Shown: positions 15,969 to 25,219, numbered from the stretch's first letter. The stretch is DNA of 64,000 bases from an uncultured Pelagibacteraceae bacterium (GCA_902599665.1 CACKGK010000006.1:1-64000); one strand, 5' to 3'. The notes: generated by a model not told the origin, from the letters alone. Made by a program: numbers and translations.

Positions 15969-16959
15969 ATGACCATTTACCTTTTGCAGCCATAGAACAC
16001 ATTTTTGCCCTATGATTAAAAATATTTTGAGTTACCTCTTTATCATTAATATTTTTTGACCACATTTTAAGAGCACTTTGCTGTAAAGCCCTTCCATATG
16101 AATAAGTCATTATGAACTTAGTATTGTTAATATTATTAATTAAATTTAAGTTTTCTGTAGCTTCAATTTCTGATTGACCTCCTGATAAAAAAGCAATTCC
16201 AGGAACTTCACTAGGAACTGAGCCTTTAAGGCATTCAAGTGTTTTATGTGAAACTTCTTCTTTAGAGATTTTATATTTAGACTGATCTCCAGCTAATATC
16301 ATATTTGGTTTTAAAATTATTCCAGAGAGATCTATTTTGTGCAATATTAATTCTTCAAAACATTTTTCTAATACTTCTGATGTTTTGCTAAAACAGACGT
16401 CAGAAGAATGATTTCCGTTCATTAATACTTCAGGTTCCACTATTGGAACCATTCCACTTTCCTGGACCAAGGCAGCATATCTTGCAAGCGAATGTGCATT
16501 ACTATGAATTGCAAGCTTACTAGGGTATTTTTCACTTATTGAATACACACCCCTCCATTTTGTAAATCTTGCTCCAAGATCATAATATTTTTTTAATCTT
16601 TCTCTAAGTCCATCTAAGCCTTCTGTAATTTTTTCCTCAGGAGAGTTTGCTAAATCTTTTGCTCCTGTGTCTACCTTAATTCCAGGGATTGCACCCGAGG
16701 AAGCAATTAAATCAGGTATTGATTTCCCAAAACTTGTTGTCTGATTTATCGTTTCATCATAAAGAATTATACCCCCTATACATTCTCCAATACATTTTGA
16801 TGAAAATAGTATTTCTCTAAATAAAAGTCTATTTTCTGGGTTTGAAGATACATTTACTGCATCAAGTCTTTTCTTCATAGTTCCATTACTTTCGTCTGCT
16901 GCAAGTATACCTTTGCCATTAGAAATAATTTTGAGAACAATTTTATTAAGTTCAGACAT
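15949..16959 (-). CDS. fba: Class I fructose-bisphosphate aldolase
   Basis: This 336-residue enzyme interconverts fructose 1,6-bisphosphate and triose phosphates. It has GKGILAADESNGTMKKR near residues 15-31, the class I Lys and Arg in ARFTKWRGVYSI, the EPEVLM stretch, and the Schiff-base Lys in GIILKPNMI near 215-223. No zinc-binding class II motif is present. It lies one base after pgk and overlaps thiE by 20 bases, within the run tkt-gap-pgk-fba. Confidence 0.92.
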   Translation of the reverse strand: MSELNKIVLKIISNGKGILAADESNGTMKKRLDAVNVSSNPENRLLFREILFSSKCIGECIGGIILYDETINQTTSFGKSIPDLIASSGAIPGIKVDTGAKDLANSPEEKITEGLDGLRERLKKYYDLGARFTKWRGVYSISEKYPSKLAIHSNAHSLARYAALVQESGMVPIVEPEVLMNGNHSSDVCFSKTSEVLEKCFEELILHKIDLSGIILKPNMILAGDQSKYKISKEEVSHKTLECLKGSVPSEVPGIAFLSGGQSEIEATENLNLINNINNTKFIMTYSYGRALQQSALKMWSKNINDKEVTQNIFNHRAKMCSMAAKGKWSYELESK

Positions 16960-16960
16960 C

Positions 16961-18139
16961 TTAGTTTAAAGCTTTTATACCAGGAAGGTTTTTACCTTCA
17001 AGATATTCTAAAAAAGCTCCACCTGCAGTTGAAACAAAATTAAAATTACTTACAGCACCTAAACTATTTAATAATGCTACAGTATCACCACCCCCTACAA
17101 CAGAGAAAATTTGGTTTGCTTTATTATTCTCAATTATTTTATTTGCTATTTGAATACTTCCATGTGCAAATTTCGGATTTTCAAAATATCCAGCTGGTCC
17201 ATTCCATAGTATGGTTTTACTTTTGTCGATAATTTTTTTTATTTTGTAAACTGTTTTTGGACCGATATCTAGAATCATTTCATTAGATAAGATTTGACCT
17301 AATTCTTTATTTTGAGAGGATCCATTTAAATCTTCAGATACAACTACATCTTCAGGATAAATTATTTTACATTTTTCTTTTTTTGATAGGGAAACAATTT
17401 CTTCAATTATTTTATCACAATTTTTATCTTTTATAGATTTTCCAATATTGTTTCCAAAATATTCAATAAAATTATTAGCCATTCCTCCGACAATAATAAT
17501 ACTATCAAATTTAGGTATTAAATTTTTGATTATATTAATTTTAGTCGAAATTTTAGATCCTCCAATTATACAGGTTATTGGTTTAGTTATATTAGTTGTT
17601 ATTCTATAAAGAGCATTTACCTCTAAATCGAGTTGCAATCCAGAAAAAGATGGTAAAAACTTAGAAATCTTATCAATTGATGCATGCGCTCTGTGCGAAC
17701 AAGAAAAAGCATCATTAACATAAATATCACCTAGATTTGCTAAGTGTTTTGCAAATTTAAGATCATTTTTTTCTTCCTCAGCATAAAATCTAATATTTTC
17801 TAAAATTATCATTTCCTCATCAAATTTCTCGAAGAAATTTTTATTATTTATTTCATGTATATTTTGGGTGATTAGTTTTACATTTATATTTAATTTTTTT
17901 TGCAAATCTTCACCGATTGGTTTTAAAGATAGTTTTTTTACAATTTTCCCCTTTGGTCTTCCCACATGTGATAAAATTATTATTTTAGCTTTTTTCTGAA
18001 TTAAATAATTTAAAGTAGGTAGAATTTTATCAATTCTAGTTGTGTCATTTATTTTTCCGTTTTCTATCGGAACATTTAAGTCTAATCTCAATACTACTTT
18101 TGTATTCTTTAGATTTTTTTTGCTTAAAATACTTCTCAT
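16961..18139 (-). CDS. pgk: Phosphoglycerate kinase
   Basis: This 392-residue kinase shows VVLRLDLNVPIENGKI near residues 15-30, HVGRPKG near 58-64, NDAFSCSHRAHAS near 137-150, GGSKISTKI and the C-terminal GGGDTVALL and STAGGAFLEYLEG motifs. Size is standard. It starts on the last base of the gap stop codon and ends one base before fba, so gap, pgk and fba are translated in tight succession. Confidence 0.96.
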   Translation of the reverse strand: MRSILSKKNLKNTKVVLRLDLNVPIENGKINDTTRIDKILPTLNYLIQKKAKIIILSHVGRPKGKIVKKLSLKPIGEDLQKKLNINVKLITQNIHEINNKNFFEKFDEEMIILENIRFYAEEEKNDLKFAKHLANLGDIYVNDAFSCSHRAHASIDKISKFLPSFSGLQLDLEVNALYRITTNITKPITCIIGGSKISTKINIIKNLIPKFDSIIIVGGMANNFIEYFGNNIGKSIKDKNCDKIIEEIVSLSKKEKCKIIYPEDVVVSEDLNGSSQNKELGQILSNEMILDIGPKTVYKIKKIIDKSKTILWNGPAGYFENPKFAHGSIQIANKIIENNKANQIFSVVGGGDTVALLNSLGAVSNFNFVSTAGGAFLEYLEGKNLPGIKALN

Positions 18140-19146
18140 TAAGAGATTTTTTCTAAATTTTCAGCTATATCACACATTCTATTTGAAAAACCCCATTCAT
18201 TATCATACCAAGCAGAGATTTTACCCATGTTGTTTCCAACCACATTTGTTAATGACGCATCAACTATTGCGGATGCAGAATTATGATTAAAATCAATTGA
18301 AACTAATTTTTCATATGTAATTTCTAAAATTCTCTTAAGTTTATTTTTAGAGGCATAATCAAAAGCTTGATTAATTTTTTTTACATTAATTTTTTTTTTT
18401 GTACAAAATACTAATTCCACAAGTGATACATTAGGAGTTGGAACCCTCATTGCAATTCCTTCTAATTTACCTTTAAGGCCTGGAATTATCTCACCTATTG
18501 CTTTTGATGCTCCAGTTGATGTTGGAACTATTGATTGACTAGCAGCTCTTGCTCTTCTTGGATCTTTATGAGAGTTATCTAAAATTCTTTGATCACTAGT
18601 AAATGCATGAATGGTGGTCATAAAGCCTCTCTCAATCCCAAATTCATTATTAATCACATCTACAATTGGCGCTAAACAATTAGTTGTACAGGAAGCGGCA
18701 GAAATAATTAAATCATTTTTGGATAAAATATTATCATTAACACCAAAAACAATTGTCTTATCTGCATTTTTACATGGTGCTGATACGATAACTTTTTTTG
18801 CACCATTTCTAATGTGTGACATAAGTTTTTCTTTTGAATTAAATTTTCCTGTACACTCAAAAACATAATCAACATCTTGATTTTTCCAATTAATATTTTC
18901 TATTTTAGGCTCTTGTGAAAATTTAATTTTGTTTTTATTAATTGTTAAGTAATTCTTATCGAATTTTATATCTGCATTAAATTTTCCATGAACAGAATCG
19001 TACTTTATTAACTTGGAGGTAGATTCTAAGTCTGATCTATTGTTAATATGTACAACCTTTAAATTTTTATTTTGAGTTTCAATAATTGATCTAATTACCA
19101 TCCGACCAATCCTGCCCATTCCATTAATTCCAATTTTTATTGTCAT
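18139..19146 (-). CDS. gap: Glyceraldehyde-3-phosphate dehydrogenase, type I
   Basis: The 335-residue enzyme has the NAD-binding KIGINGMGRIGRMV near residues 4-17, the catalytic ASCTTNCLAP near 150-159 with the active Cys, HAFTSDQRILD, RRARAASQSIVPTSTGA, and the C-terminal WYDNEWGFSNRM. It is the NAD(P)-dependent phosphorylating form. The gene abuts tkt (zero or one base gap) and overlaps pgk by one base. Confidence 0.96.
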   Translation of the reverse strand: MTIKIGINGMGRIGRMVIRSIIETQNKNLKVVHINNRSDLESTSKLIKYDSVHGKFNADIKFDKNYLTINKNKIKFSQEPKIENINWKNQDVDYVFECTGKFNSKEKLMSHIRNGAKKVIVSAPCKNADKTIVFGVNDNILSKNDLIISAASCTTNCLAPIVDVINNEFGIERGFMTTIHAFTSDQRILDNSHKDPRRARAASQSIVPTSTGASKAIGEIIPGLKGKLEGIAMRVPTPNVSLVELVFCTKKKINVKKINQAFDYASKNKLKRILEITYEKLVSIDFNHNSASAIVDASLTNVVGNNMGKISAWYDNEWGFSNRMCDIAENLEKIS

Positions 19147-21105
19147 CTAATTCTTGAATAATTTTTTTGTTTTTTTTTCAATGTTTGAAACTATCAATCC
19201 AAATTTTTTAAAAACATCTTTATATGGTGCACTTTTTCCAAATTCATCTATTCCAAAAGTCATTCCAGAGTCGCCAACGTATCTTTTCCAACAATCAGTA
19301 GACCCAGCTTCTATAGATATTTTTAATTTTGTTTCATTTAAAATTTTTTCTTTGTAATTAATTGATTGAGCTTCGAATAATTCCATACAAGGCACTGATA
19401 TAACTTTTGAATATATCTTATCTTTGGCCAATTTATGGCTAGTCTCTATAGCTAAGTTTACTTCAGACCCACTTGCTAAAATTGTCAAATTAACTTTTTT
19501 ATTTGTTCTCAAAACTTCATATGCCCCAAAAGAACATCTATTTGTTTGTGAAAATTTATTTCTAATGGGACTTAAGTTTTGTCTTGTTAAACATAGAATG
19601 CTTGGTGTTTTTAAACTCTTTAAAGCATGCTCCCAACATTCTATTGTTTCCGATCTATCTGCTGGTCTAAATACATTAAGATTTGGTATAGATCTTAATC
19701 CAGATAACTGTTCCACAGGTTGGTGCGTTGGTCCATCTTCCCCTAGACCAATAGAATCATGTGTCATAACATATATAACCTGTTGCTTCATCATTGCCGA
19801 TAATCTTATTGAGGGCTTACAATAATCAGAAAAAATTAAAAAAGTTCCTCCATAAGGTATTAATTTGCTATGCAAAGCTAACCCATTCATAATTCCACAC
19901 ATAGCATGCTCTCTAACTCCATAATGAATATAGTTCCCCTCAAAATTTCCTGGTGTAACAATTTTATGATTTTTTGTTTTGGTATTATTTGATCCAGCAA
20001 GATCAGCTGACCCACCTATAAGAGTATTACTTTTTTCAACAAGAGAGCTAATTATGAGCTCAGAAGATTTTCTTGAGGCTAAGCTTTTATTATCCTTTAA
20101 TGCCATTTTTTTTTCATTTATTACAGACTTTACAAAATCATTTTTAAAATATTTATTTATTTTACTTTTTTTCGGATTGTAGATTTTGTTCCATTTATAC
20201 TCAATTTTTTCTCCCTTTTTCCCTATTTCTCTCCAAATCTTCATCACATTTTTTGGTATTTCAAATGGTTTATAATTCCATCCTAACTCCTTGCGAACTA
20301 AACTAATTTCCTCATCACCCAATGGACTTCCGTGCGAAGAGGCTTTTCCAGATTTATTTGGTGATCCGTAACCAATTTTGGTTTTACATGAAATCACTGA
20401 TGGTTTTTTCGCATTTTGAACTTTTTTAAGTGCTTTAAATATTTCGTTTTCTTTATGTCCATCAATTTCTATGTAATCCCATCCATAACTTTGAAATCTT
20501 TTTTTAAAATTATCGGATACCGCTAAACTAGTTGGCCCATCGATAGATATTGAATTATTATCAAATAGCAAAACAAGATTTTTAAGCCTTAGATGTCCTG
20601 CTAAACTCATAGCTTCATGACTTATTCCCTCCATTAAGCAACCATCTCCAGCGATTACATATGTTTTATGATTTATAATGTCTTTACCGATTTTTTCTTT
20701 TAAAATTTCTTCAGCTAATGCAAAACCAACAGCATTTGAAATTCCTTGTCCCAAAGGTCCTGTGGTTGTTTCAATACCTGAGTTTTTTACATATTCAGGG
20801 TGACCTGCACAAATAGAACCGATTTGACGAAAATTTTTTATATCCTTTAACCTAATACTTTTGTAGCCTGTTAAATAAAGCAAAGAGTAAAGTAACATTG
20901 ATCCGTGACCAGCTGACAAAACGAATCTATCTCTATTTATCCAGCTAGGGTTTTTAGGATTAAATTTTAAAAAATATTTGAAAAGTATTGTTGATACATC
21001 TGCCATACCCATTGGCATGCCTGGATGTCCAGAATTAGCTTTTTGCACGGCATCCATCGAAAGAGCACGTATGGAGTTAGACAAGGTTTTATTTAATTTT
21101 CTCAA
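19147..21105 (-). CDS. tkt: Transketolase
   Basis: The 652-residue thiamine-diphosphate enzyme of the pentose phosphate pathway shows ANSGHPGMPMGMAD near residues 23-36, GPLGQGISNAVG, the ThDP signature GDGCLMEGISHEA near 154-166 ending in NNSI, YGVREHAMCGIMNG with the catalytic Glu near 405, and DSIGLGEDGPTHQPVEQL. It leads the minus-strand sugar-phosphate operon. The divergent coiled-coil/zapA unit starts about 50 bases away; both promoters must lie in that short gap. Confidence 0.96.
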   Translation of the reverse strand: MRKLNKTLSNSIRALSMDAVQKANSGHPGMPMGMADVSTILFKYFLKFNPKNPSWINRDRFVLSAGHGSMLLYSLLYLTGYKSIRLKDIKNFRQIGSICAGHPEYVKNSGIETTTGPLGQGISNAVGFALAEEILKEKIGKDIINHKTYVIAGDGCLMEGISHEAMSLAGHLRLKNLVLLFDNNSISIDGPTSLAVSDNFKKRFQSYGWDYIEIDGHKENEIFKALKKVQNAKKPSVISCKTKIGYGSPNKSGKASSHGSPLGDEEISLVRKELGWNYKPFEIPKNVMKIWREIGKKGEKIEYKWNKIYNPKKSKINKYFKNDFVKSVINEKKMALKDNKSLASRKSSELIISSLVEKSNTLIGGSADLAGSNNTKTKNHKIVTPGNFEGNYIHYGVREHAMCGIMNGLALHSKLIPYGGTFLIFSDYCKPSIRLSAMMKQQVIYVMTHDSIGLGEDGPTHQPVEQLSGLRSIPNLNVFRPADRSETIECWEHALKSLKTPSILCLTRQNLSPIRNKFSQTNRCSFGAYEVLRTNKKVNLTILASGSEVNLAIETSHKLAKDKIYSKVISVPCMELFEAQSINYKEKILNETKLKISIEAGSTDCWKRYVGDSGMTFGIDEFGKSAPYKDVFKKFGLIVSNIEKKTKKLFKN

Positions 21106-21158
21106 AAATTTATCCTTTGTAGACTTAGGTGAATCAATTTATTATTATAGATATATAT

Positions 21159-21482
21159 ATGAAATCAATTAGTGAAAAAGAAAAAAAACTATTAGAAACT
21201 TTAGATAAATTGAAAAGTCTAGAAAATCTAAAACCACATAAAATTTTAGAGTTAGAAAATCTAGCCAATCAAAAAAATCAATTAGAAATTGAAAAAAAAC
21301 AAGTTGAAGATAGATATAATTTACTTCAACAAGAAAATGAGAGCTTAAAGCAAAAATTCGATGAATTTAGAAAAAAAGAAATGGAAGAAAAGAAAAAAGA
21401 AGATCAATTTTCCGAAAAAATTGATGAATTAAATCAGGAAACAGATAATTTGATGGAAGAAATTGATAAATGGCAAATGTAA
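21159..21482 (+). CDS. Small coiled-coil protein upstream of zapA (DUF4164-like)
   Basis: The product from the ATG at 21159 is 107 residues, almost all charged heptads (LETLDKLKSLENL, QLEIEKKQVEDRY, LLQQENESLKQKFDEF), so a continuous coiled coil from about residue 10 to the end. An in-frame GTG at 21129 would add ten hydrophobic residues and is less likely. Alphaproteobacteria often carry a short DUF4164 coiled coil between tkt and zapA, as here. It overlaps zapA by 13 bases. A ZapB-like role at the division ring is inference from position and shape. Confidence 0.65.
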   Translation: MKSISEKEKKLLETLDKLKSLENLKPHKILELENLANQKNQLEIEKKQVEDRYNLLQQENESLKQKFDEFRKKEMEEKKKEDQFSEKIDELNQETDNLMEEIDKWQM

Positions 21483-21916
21483 ATATAAAATTTAATGGAA
21501 AAGAGTTTTTGCTATCATGTGATGATGGTCAGGAGGAGCACTTAGAGGGATTAGCTTTTTATTTAAACGAAAAATTTATAAGACTAAAAAATTCGTTGGG
21601 AAATATTGGGGAAAGTAAACTTTTACTTATTACGTCAATTTCAGTTTTAGATGAATATTATGAAACCAAAAATAAAATAGAAACACAAAAAAATGAAATC
21701 AAAAATATAACAGAAAAATTTAAAGAACTTAAATCATTGGTCTATAACTATAGAGATTTAAAAGAAAAAGAGATTTCTGAATTAAGCAGAAACCAAGACA
21801 ATCTAAAGATTGAAATTGAATCTAATCGAAACGACTATGAAACTTTAGTTGATAAGACCACTCTTGAATTAGAAAATTTTATCAAAAGAAATGATCCAGG
21901 TACTAAGACTCAATAA
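21470..21916 (+). CDS. zapA: Cell division protein ZapA
   Basis: The 148-residue product opens MANVNIKFNGKEFLLSCDDGQEEHLEGLAFYLNEKF, the ZapA globular head, with the following helix carrying the ILLITS-like KLLLITSISVLDEYYE, then a coiled coil from about residue 65. ZapA bundles FtsZ filaments. It is longer than the E. coli form (109). Overlap with the coiled-coil gene suggests stoichiometric translation of the pair. The 5-base gap to the cyclo-ligase leaves no room for the 6S RNA found there in many proteobacteria. Confidence 0.85.
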   Translation: MANVNIKFNGKEFLLSCDDGQEEHLEGLAFYLNEKFIRLKNSLGNIGESKLLLITSISVLDEYYETKNKIETQKNEIKNITEKFKELKSLVYNYRDLKEKEISELSRNQDNLKIEIESNRNDYETLVDKTTLELENFIKRNDPGTKTQ

Positions 21917-21921
21917 CCAAA

Positions 21922-22467
21922 GTGTCAAAGAAAATTTTAAGAAGTAGATTAATTAATTTAAGAAAAAAAAAATTTATTGAAAAGAGAATACCATTTATTC
22001 AATTCAAAAAAATTTTAAACAGTTTAAATTTTAATAAAAAAATAAATATTGGTGGGTATTATCCAATTAATAGTGAGATCGACTGTTTAGATATATTAAA
22101 AAATTTAGAAAAAAATTACTACGGTATATCTTTACCTATAACTAATAATAATTATAAGATGGATTTTTACGAATGGACTTTTAAAGACTTACTAAAAGTT
22201 GGTCGTCAAGGGATACCTGAGCCTGAAGATAGAAAAAAAGTTTTTCCTGATGTTTTGATTGTTCCGCTTGTCGCATTTGATAATAATAAATTTAGATTAG
22301 GCTATGGAGGTGGATTTTATGATAGGTATATTAACAAAAATCGTAATCTTAAAAAATTTTTTACTGTAGGTCTTGCATTCTCTTTTCAGGAAATTAAAAA
22401 AATTCCAATAAATAAATTTGATCAAAAATTAGATATTATATTAACCGATAAAAAAATTATTAAATGA
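21922..22467 (+). CDS. 5-formyltetrahydrofolate cyclo-ligase
   Basis: The 181-residue enzyme recycles 5-formyl-THF to 5,10-methenyl-THF with ATP. It starts with GTG and a basic helix, has IGGYYPINSEID near residues 47-58, PEPEDRKKV, and the hallmark DNNKFRLGYGGGFYDRYI near 118-135. It follows zapA as in many proteobacteria (ygfA/fau position) and overlaps the ymdB-like start by 4 bases (ATGA). Confidence 0.9.
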   Translation: MSKKILRSRLINLRKKKFIEKRIPFIQFKKILNSLNFNKKINIGGYYPINSEIDCLDILKNLEKNYYGISLPITNNNYKMDFYEWTFKDLLKVGRQGIPEPEDRKKVFPDVLIVPLVAFDNNKFRLGYGGGFYDRYINKNRNLKKFFTVGLAFSFQEIKKIPINKFDQKLDIILTDKKIIK

Positions 22468-23270
22468 ATATTTTATTTTTAGGAGATATAGTTGGAAATA
22501 GTGGATACCAAGCTGTTAAAAAATTTTTACCTAGTATAATAAAATCAAAAAAAATAAACTTTGTTATTGTGAATGGTGAGAATGCTGCAAAAGAGGGAGT
22601 CGGAATAACTGAGAATATTGTCGATGAATTATTAAGTTGTGGTGTTGATGTTATCACAACAGGTAACCACGTGTGGGATCAAAAAGAAACATATGAATTT
22701 ATTAAAAAACAAAAAAGATTATTAAGACCTTATAATTTAACAGGAGATGTACCAGGGCATGGCTTTGGAATTTATGTTTCTACCAGAGGATACAAAATTG
22801 GTGTCTTGAATTTAATGGGAAATGTTTTTATGAAAAAATGTGATGATGTATTTATGAAAAGTAAAAAATTTATTGATGAAAATAAACTTAAGAAAAATTA
22901 TGATTTTCTTATTGTTGATTTTCATGGAGAGATTACAAGTGAAAAAATGGCTATAGGTCATGTATTTGATGGTAATGCCACATTTGTGGTTGGTACTCAT
23001 ACTCATGTGCCCACAAATGATGGAAGAATTTTAAAAAAAGGAACTGCATATTTAACTGATGCGGGAATGTGTGGTGACTATGATTCGGTGATTGGAATGA
23101 ATGCTGAAAATTCAATTAACAGGTTCTTCAAAAGGAGTTCCCTAAAACATTTTCCTGCAAAGGGAGAGGCTTCTCTTTGTGGTGCAATTATTCAAGCAAA
23201 TCCAAAAAATGGTTTAGCTTCAGATATAAGTCAGTTTATATTTGGTGGTCAACTTCAGAAAGATAAATAA
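22464..23270 (+). CDS. YmdB-family metallophosphoesterase
   Basis: The 268-residue product matches the YmdB/TIGR00282 family of calcineurin-like phosphoesterases: NILFLGDIVGNSGY near residues 2-15, VNGENAAKEGVGIT near 36-49, TTGNHVWD near 69-76, IVDFHGEITSEK near 150-161 and VGTHTHVPTNDGRIL near 178-192. In Bacillus YmdB acts as a cyclic-nucleotide phosphodiesterase affecting development; the role here is unknown. It is coupled to the cyclo-ligase and sits 3 bases before yebC. Confidence 0.85.
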   Translation: MNILFLGDIVGNSGYQAVKKFLPSIIKSKKINFVIVNGENAAKEGVGITENIVDELLSCGVDVITTGNHVWDQKETYEFIKKQKRLLRPYNLTGDVPGHGFGIYVSTRGYKIGVLNLMGNVFMKKCDDVFMKSKKFIDENKLKKNYDFLIVDFHGEITSEKMAIGHVFDGNATFVVGTHTHVPTNDGRILKKGTAYLTDAGMCGDYDSVIGMNAENSINRFFKRSSLKHFPAKGEASLCGAIIQANPKNGLASDISQFIFGGQLQKDK

Positions 23271-23273
23271 ATT

Positions 23274-23987
23274 ATGGCTGGACATTCACATTGGGCAGGT
23301 ATTAAGCATAAAAAAGGTAAAGCTGATAAACAAAGATCTGCAATATTTTCAAAACTATCAAGAGAAATTACAGTAGCTGCTAAACTTGGTGATAAAAATC
23401 CAGATATGAATTCGAGATTAAGATCAGCAATTCAAGCAGCTAGATCAGCAAATATGCCGAAGGATAATATTGAAAGAGCCATTGATAAGTCATCAGTAGC
23501 AGCAGACTCTAATTTCGAAAATATAAGATATGAAGGGTTTGGACCTGCAAAAACTGCAATAGTTGTTAATACTTTGACGGATAATAAGAATAGAACTGCA
23601 TCAAATCTACGAACAATTTTTCAAAAATATGGAGGAGGCCTTGGTACCCAAGGATCTGCATCACATAATTTTGTCCAACAAGGTGTAATAAAAATTAATA
23701 AAGAGGAAATAGAGGAAGAAAAAATTTTTAACTTAGCAACTGATACTGGAGCTAATGATTGTATATTTCATGAAGATTACTATGAAATTCGTACTAATAA
23801 AGATGACATCTATGAAATAAAAAACATAATGGAAAAAGAAATTTCAAATTTTATATCTACAGAAATACAGTGGATTCCACTTAATAAAATTAACTTAACT
23901 GAGGAGGATAGAGAAAAAATGATAAGGTTTTTAGAATTTTTAGAGCAAGACGATGATGTACAAAATGTGTTTACAAATGCAATTTAA
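23274..23987 (+). CDS. yebC: YebC/PmpR family protein
   Basis: The 237-residue product begins AGHSHWAGIKHKKGKADKQR, followed by FSKLSREITVAAKLG, the NMPKDNIERAI helix and EGFGPAKTAIVVNTLTDNKNRTASNLR, all diagnostic for YebC. The family has been described as transcriptional regulators and, in recent work, as factors relieving ribosome stalling at prolines. Gene order yebC then a RuvC-fold nuclease then tol genes echoes the yebC-ruvCAB-tol order of other proteobacteria, with ruvA and ruvB missing. Confidence 0.93.
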   Translation: MAGHSHWAGIKHKKGKADKQRSAIFSKLSREITVAAKLGDKNPDMNSRLRSAIQAARSANMPKDNIERAIDKSSVAADSNFENIRYEGFGPAKTAIVVNTLTDNKNRTASNLRTIFQKYGGGLGTQGSASHNFVQQGVIKINKEEIEEEKIFNLATDTGANDCIFHEDYYEIRTNKDDIYEIKNIMEKEISNFISTEIQWIPLNKINLTEEDREKMIRFLEFLEQDDDVQNVFTNAI

Positions 23988-23996
23988 TTTTATTTT

Positions 23997-24485
23997 ATGC
24001 TTATAATTGGGATAGATCCTGGAATAAATGGCGCAATTTGTTTTTTTGAAAATGGAGAAATAATAGACGTAATCGATATGCCTACTATGGCAGCAGGCAA
24101 TAAAAATAAAAAGCAAATTAATGGTAGTCAAATATTTAATGAAATATCTTTAAGAATTCGAAAATACAAATCTGAACAAATAAATGTAGTCGTAGAACAA
24201 GTCTCTGCTATGCCAGGCCAAGGTGTAACCAGCATGTTCAATTTTGGTCAATCATTTGGTGTTATAAAAGGAGTTTGTGCAGCAATGCAATTACCAATCT
24301 ACTTTGTAAGACCCGCTAAGTGGAAAAAGCATTTTGATTTAATAAATTCTCAAAAAGATTCGAGTAGAGTCAAGGCAATTGAAATGTTTCCTAAATTTTC
24401 TTCAATGTTATCACGTAAAAAAGATAACAACAAAGCAGATGCAATATTAATAGCCAATTACCACCTTAATACTCAAGAAAGATAA
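23997..24485 (+). CDS. Atypical RuvC-fold endonuclease-like protein
   Basis: This 162-residue protein has an RNase H/RuvC fold signature: IIGIDPGINGAI with Asp7, VVVEQVSAMPGQG with Glu67, and DNNKADAILIANYH with Asp143 and Asp148, giving four acidic residues in RuvC spacing. Between them FNFGQSFGVIKGVCAAMQLP and VRPAKWKKHF differ from classical RuvC (LGQARGVAL, TPNEVKKAV) and look more like phage or plasmid resolvase-like proteins. It may resolve Holliday junctions. It sits where ruvC normally lies, but ruvA and ruvB do not follow. No separate classical ruvC is in the window. Confidence 0.7.
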   Translation: MLIIGIDPGINGAICFFENGEIIDVIDMPTMAAGNKNKKQINGSQIFNEISLRIRKYKSEQINVVVEQVSAMPGQGVTSMFNFGQSFGVIKGVCAAMQLPIYFVRPAKWKKHFDLINSQKDSSRVKAIEMFPKFSSMLSRKKDNNKADAILIANYHLNTQER

Positions 24486-24543
24486 GATAAAGAATAGATT
24501 TACTAGCCAAATTCATGACACATTTTAGTGTGAAATCATTAAG

Positions 24544-25218
24544 ATGGAAGCAGATATAACTTCACAAGCAGTTGGATTGGCAAGCAATACAGATTTTTCA
24601 ATTTTAAGCTTATTTTTAAGAGCAGATTTTGTAGTTAAATCTGTAATTATAATTCTAATTGCTAGTTCAGTTTACTCATGGGCTATAATTTTTGATAAAA
24701 TTGTTATGTTTAAAAAAATAAATAAAGACGCAGAAGATTTTGAGGATAGATTTTGGAAGTCAAAGTCTGCTGAAACGTTTTACAATAGCCTTCCTGCAAC
24801 CTTGGATAATCCAATGGCTCAATTATTCAAAGACTCAATGCAATCTGTGATGAAAACTAGATCTAAAACTAATATTAGTCAAAAGCTTGAAAATATTTTA
24901 GAGGTAAACATTGAAAAACAAATGAACATAGTGAATAATAAATTTACTTTTCTTGCAACAGTTGGATCTACCGCACCATTTATTGGATTATTTGGAACAG
25001 TTTGGGGAATAATGAATTCTTTTCAGTCAATAGCAATATCAAGAAATACAAGTCTAGCAATCGTTGCTCCTGGAATTGCTGAAGCTTTATTTGCAACTGC
25101 TCTAGGTTTGCTAGCTGCAATACCAGCGGTAATTGCTTATAATAAATTTGGCAATGATTCCAAAAAATATTCACAAAAACTAGAAAATTTTTCAAAAAGA
25201 TTTATTTCAATAATTTAA
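24544..25218 (+). CDS. tolQ: Tol-Pal system protein TolQ
   Basis: The 224-residue inner-membrane protein belongs to the MotA/TolQ/ExbB family: a first transmembrane helix near residues 30-50 (VIIILIASSVYSWAIIFDK), a cytoplasmic loop, then TVGSTAPFIGLFGTVWGIMNSF near 138-160 and the third helix IAEALFATALGLLAAIPAVIAYN. It forms the proton-driven motor with TolR to energise TolA. A 58-base gap separates it from the nuclease gene; tolR follows after one base. Confidence 0.93.
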   Translation: MEADITSQAVGLASNTDFSILSLFLRADFVVKSVIIILIASSVYSWAIIFDKIVMFKKINKDAEDFEDRFWKSKSAETFYNSLPATLDNPMAQLFKDSMQSVMKTRSKTNISQKLENILEVNIEKQMNIVNNKFTFLATVGSTAPFIGLFGTVWGIMNSFQSIAISRNTSLAIVAPGIAEALFATALGLLAAIPAVIAYNKFGNDSKKYSQKLENFSKRFISII

Positions 25219-25219
25219 T

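Noticed and set aside
18611..20182. Open frames antisense to gap and tkt
   Set aside because: They mirror strongly conserved enzymes on the other strand and have no start signals or family features.
21900..21935. 6S RNA between zapA and the cyclo-ligase, the usual proteobacterial place
   Set aside because: Only 5 bases separate the two genes, so no 6S RNA can fit here.
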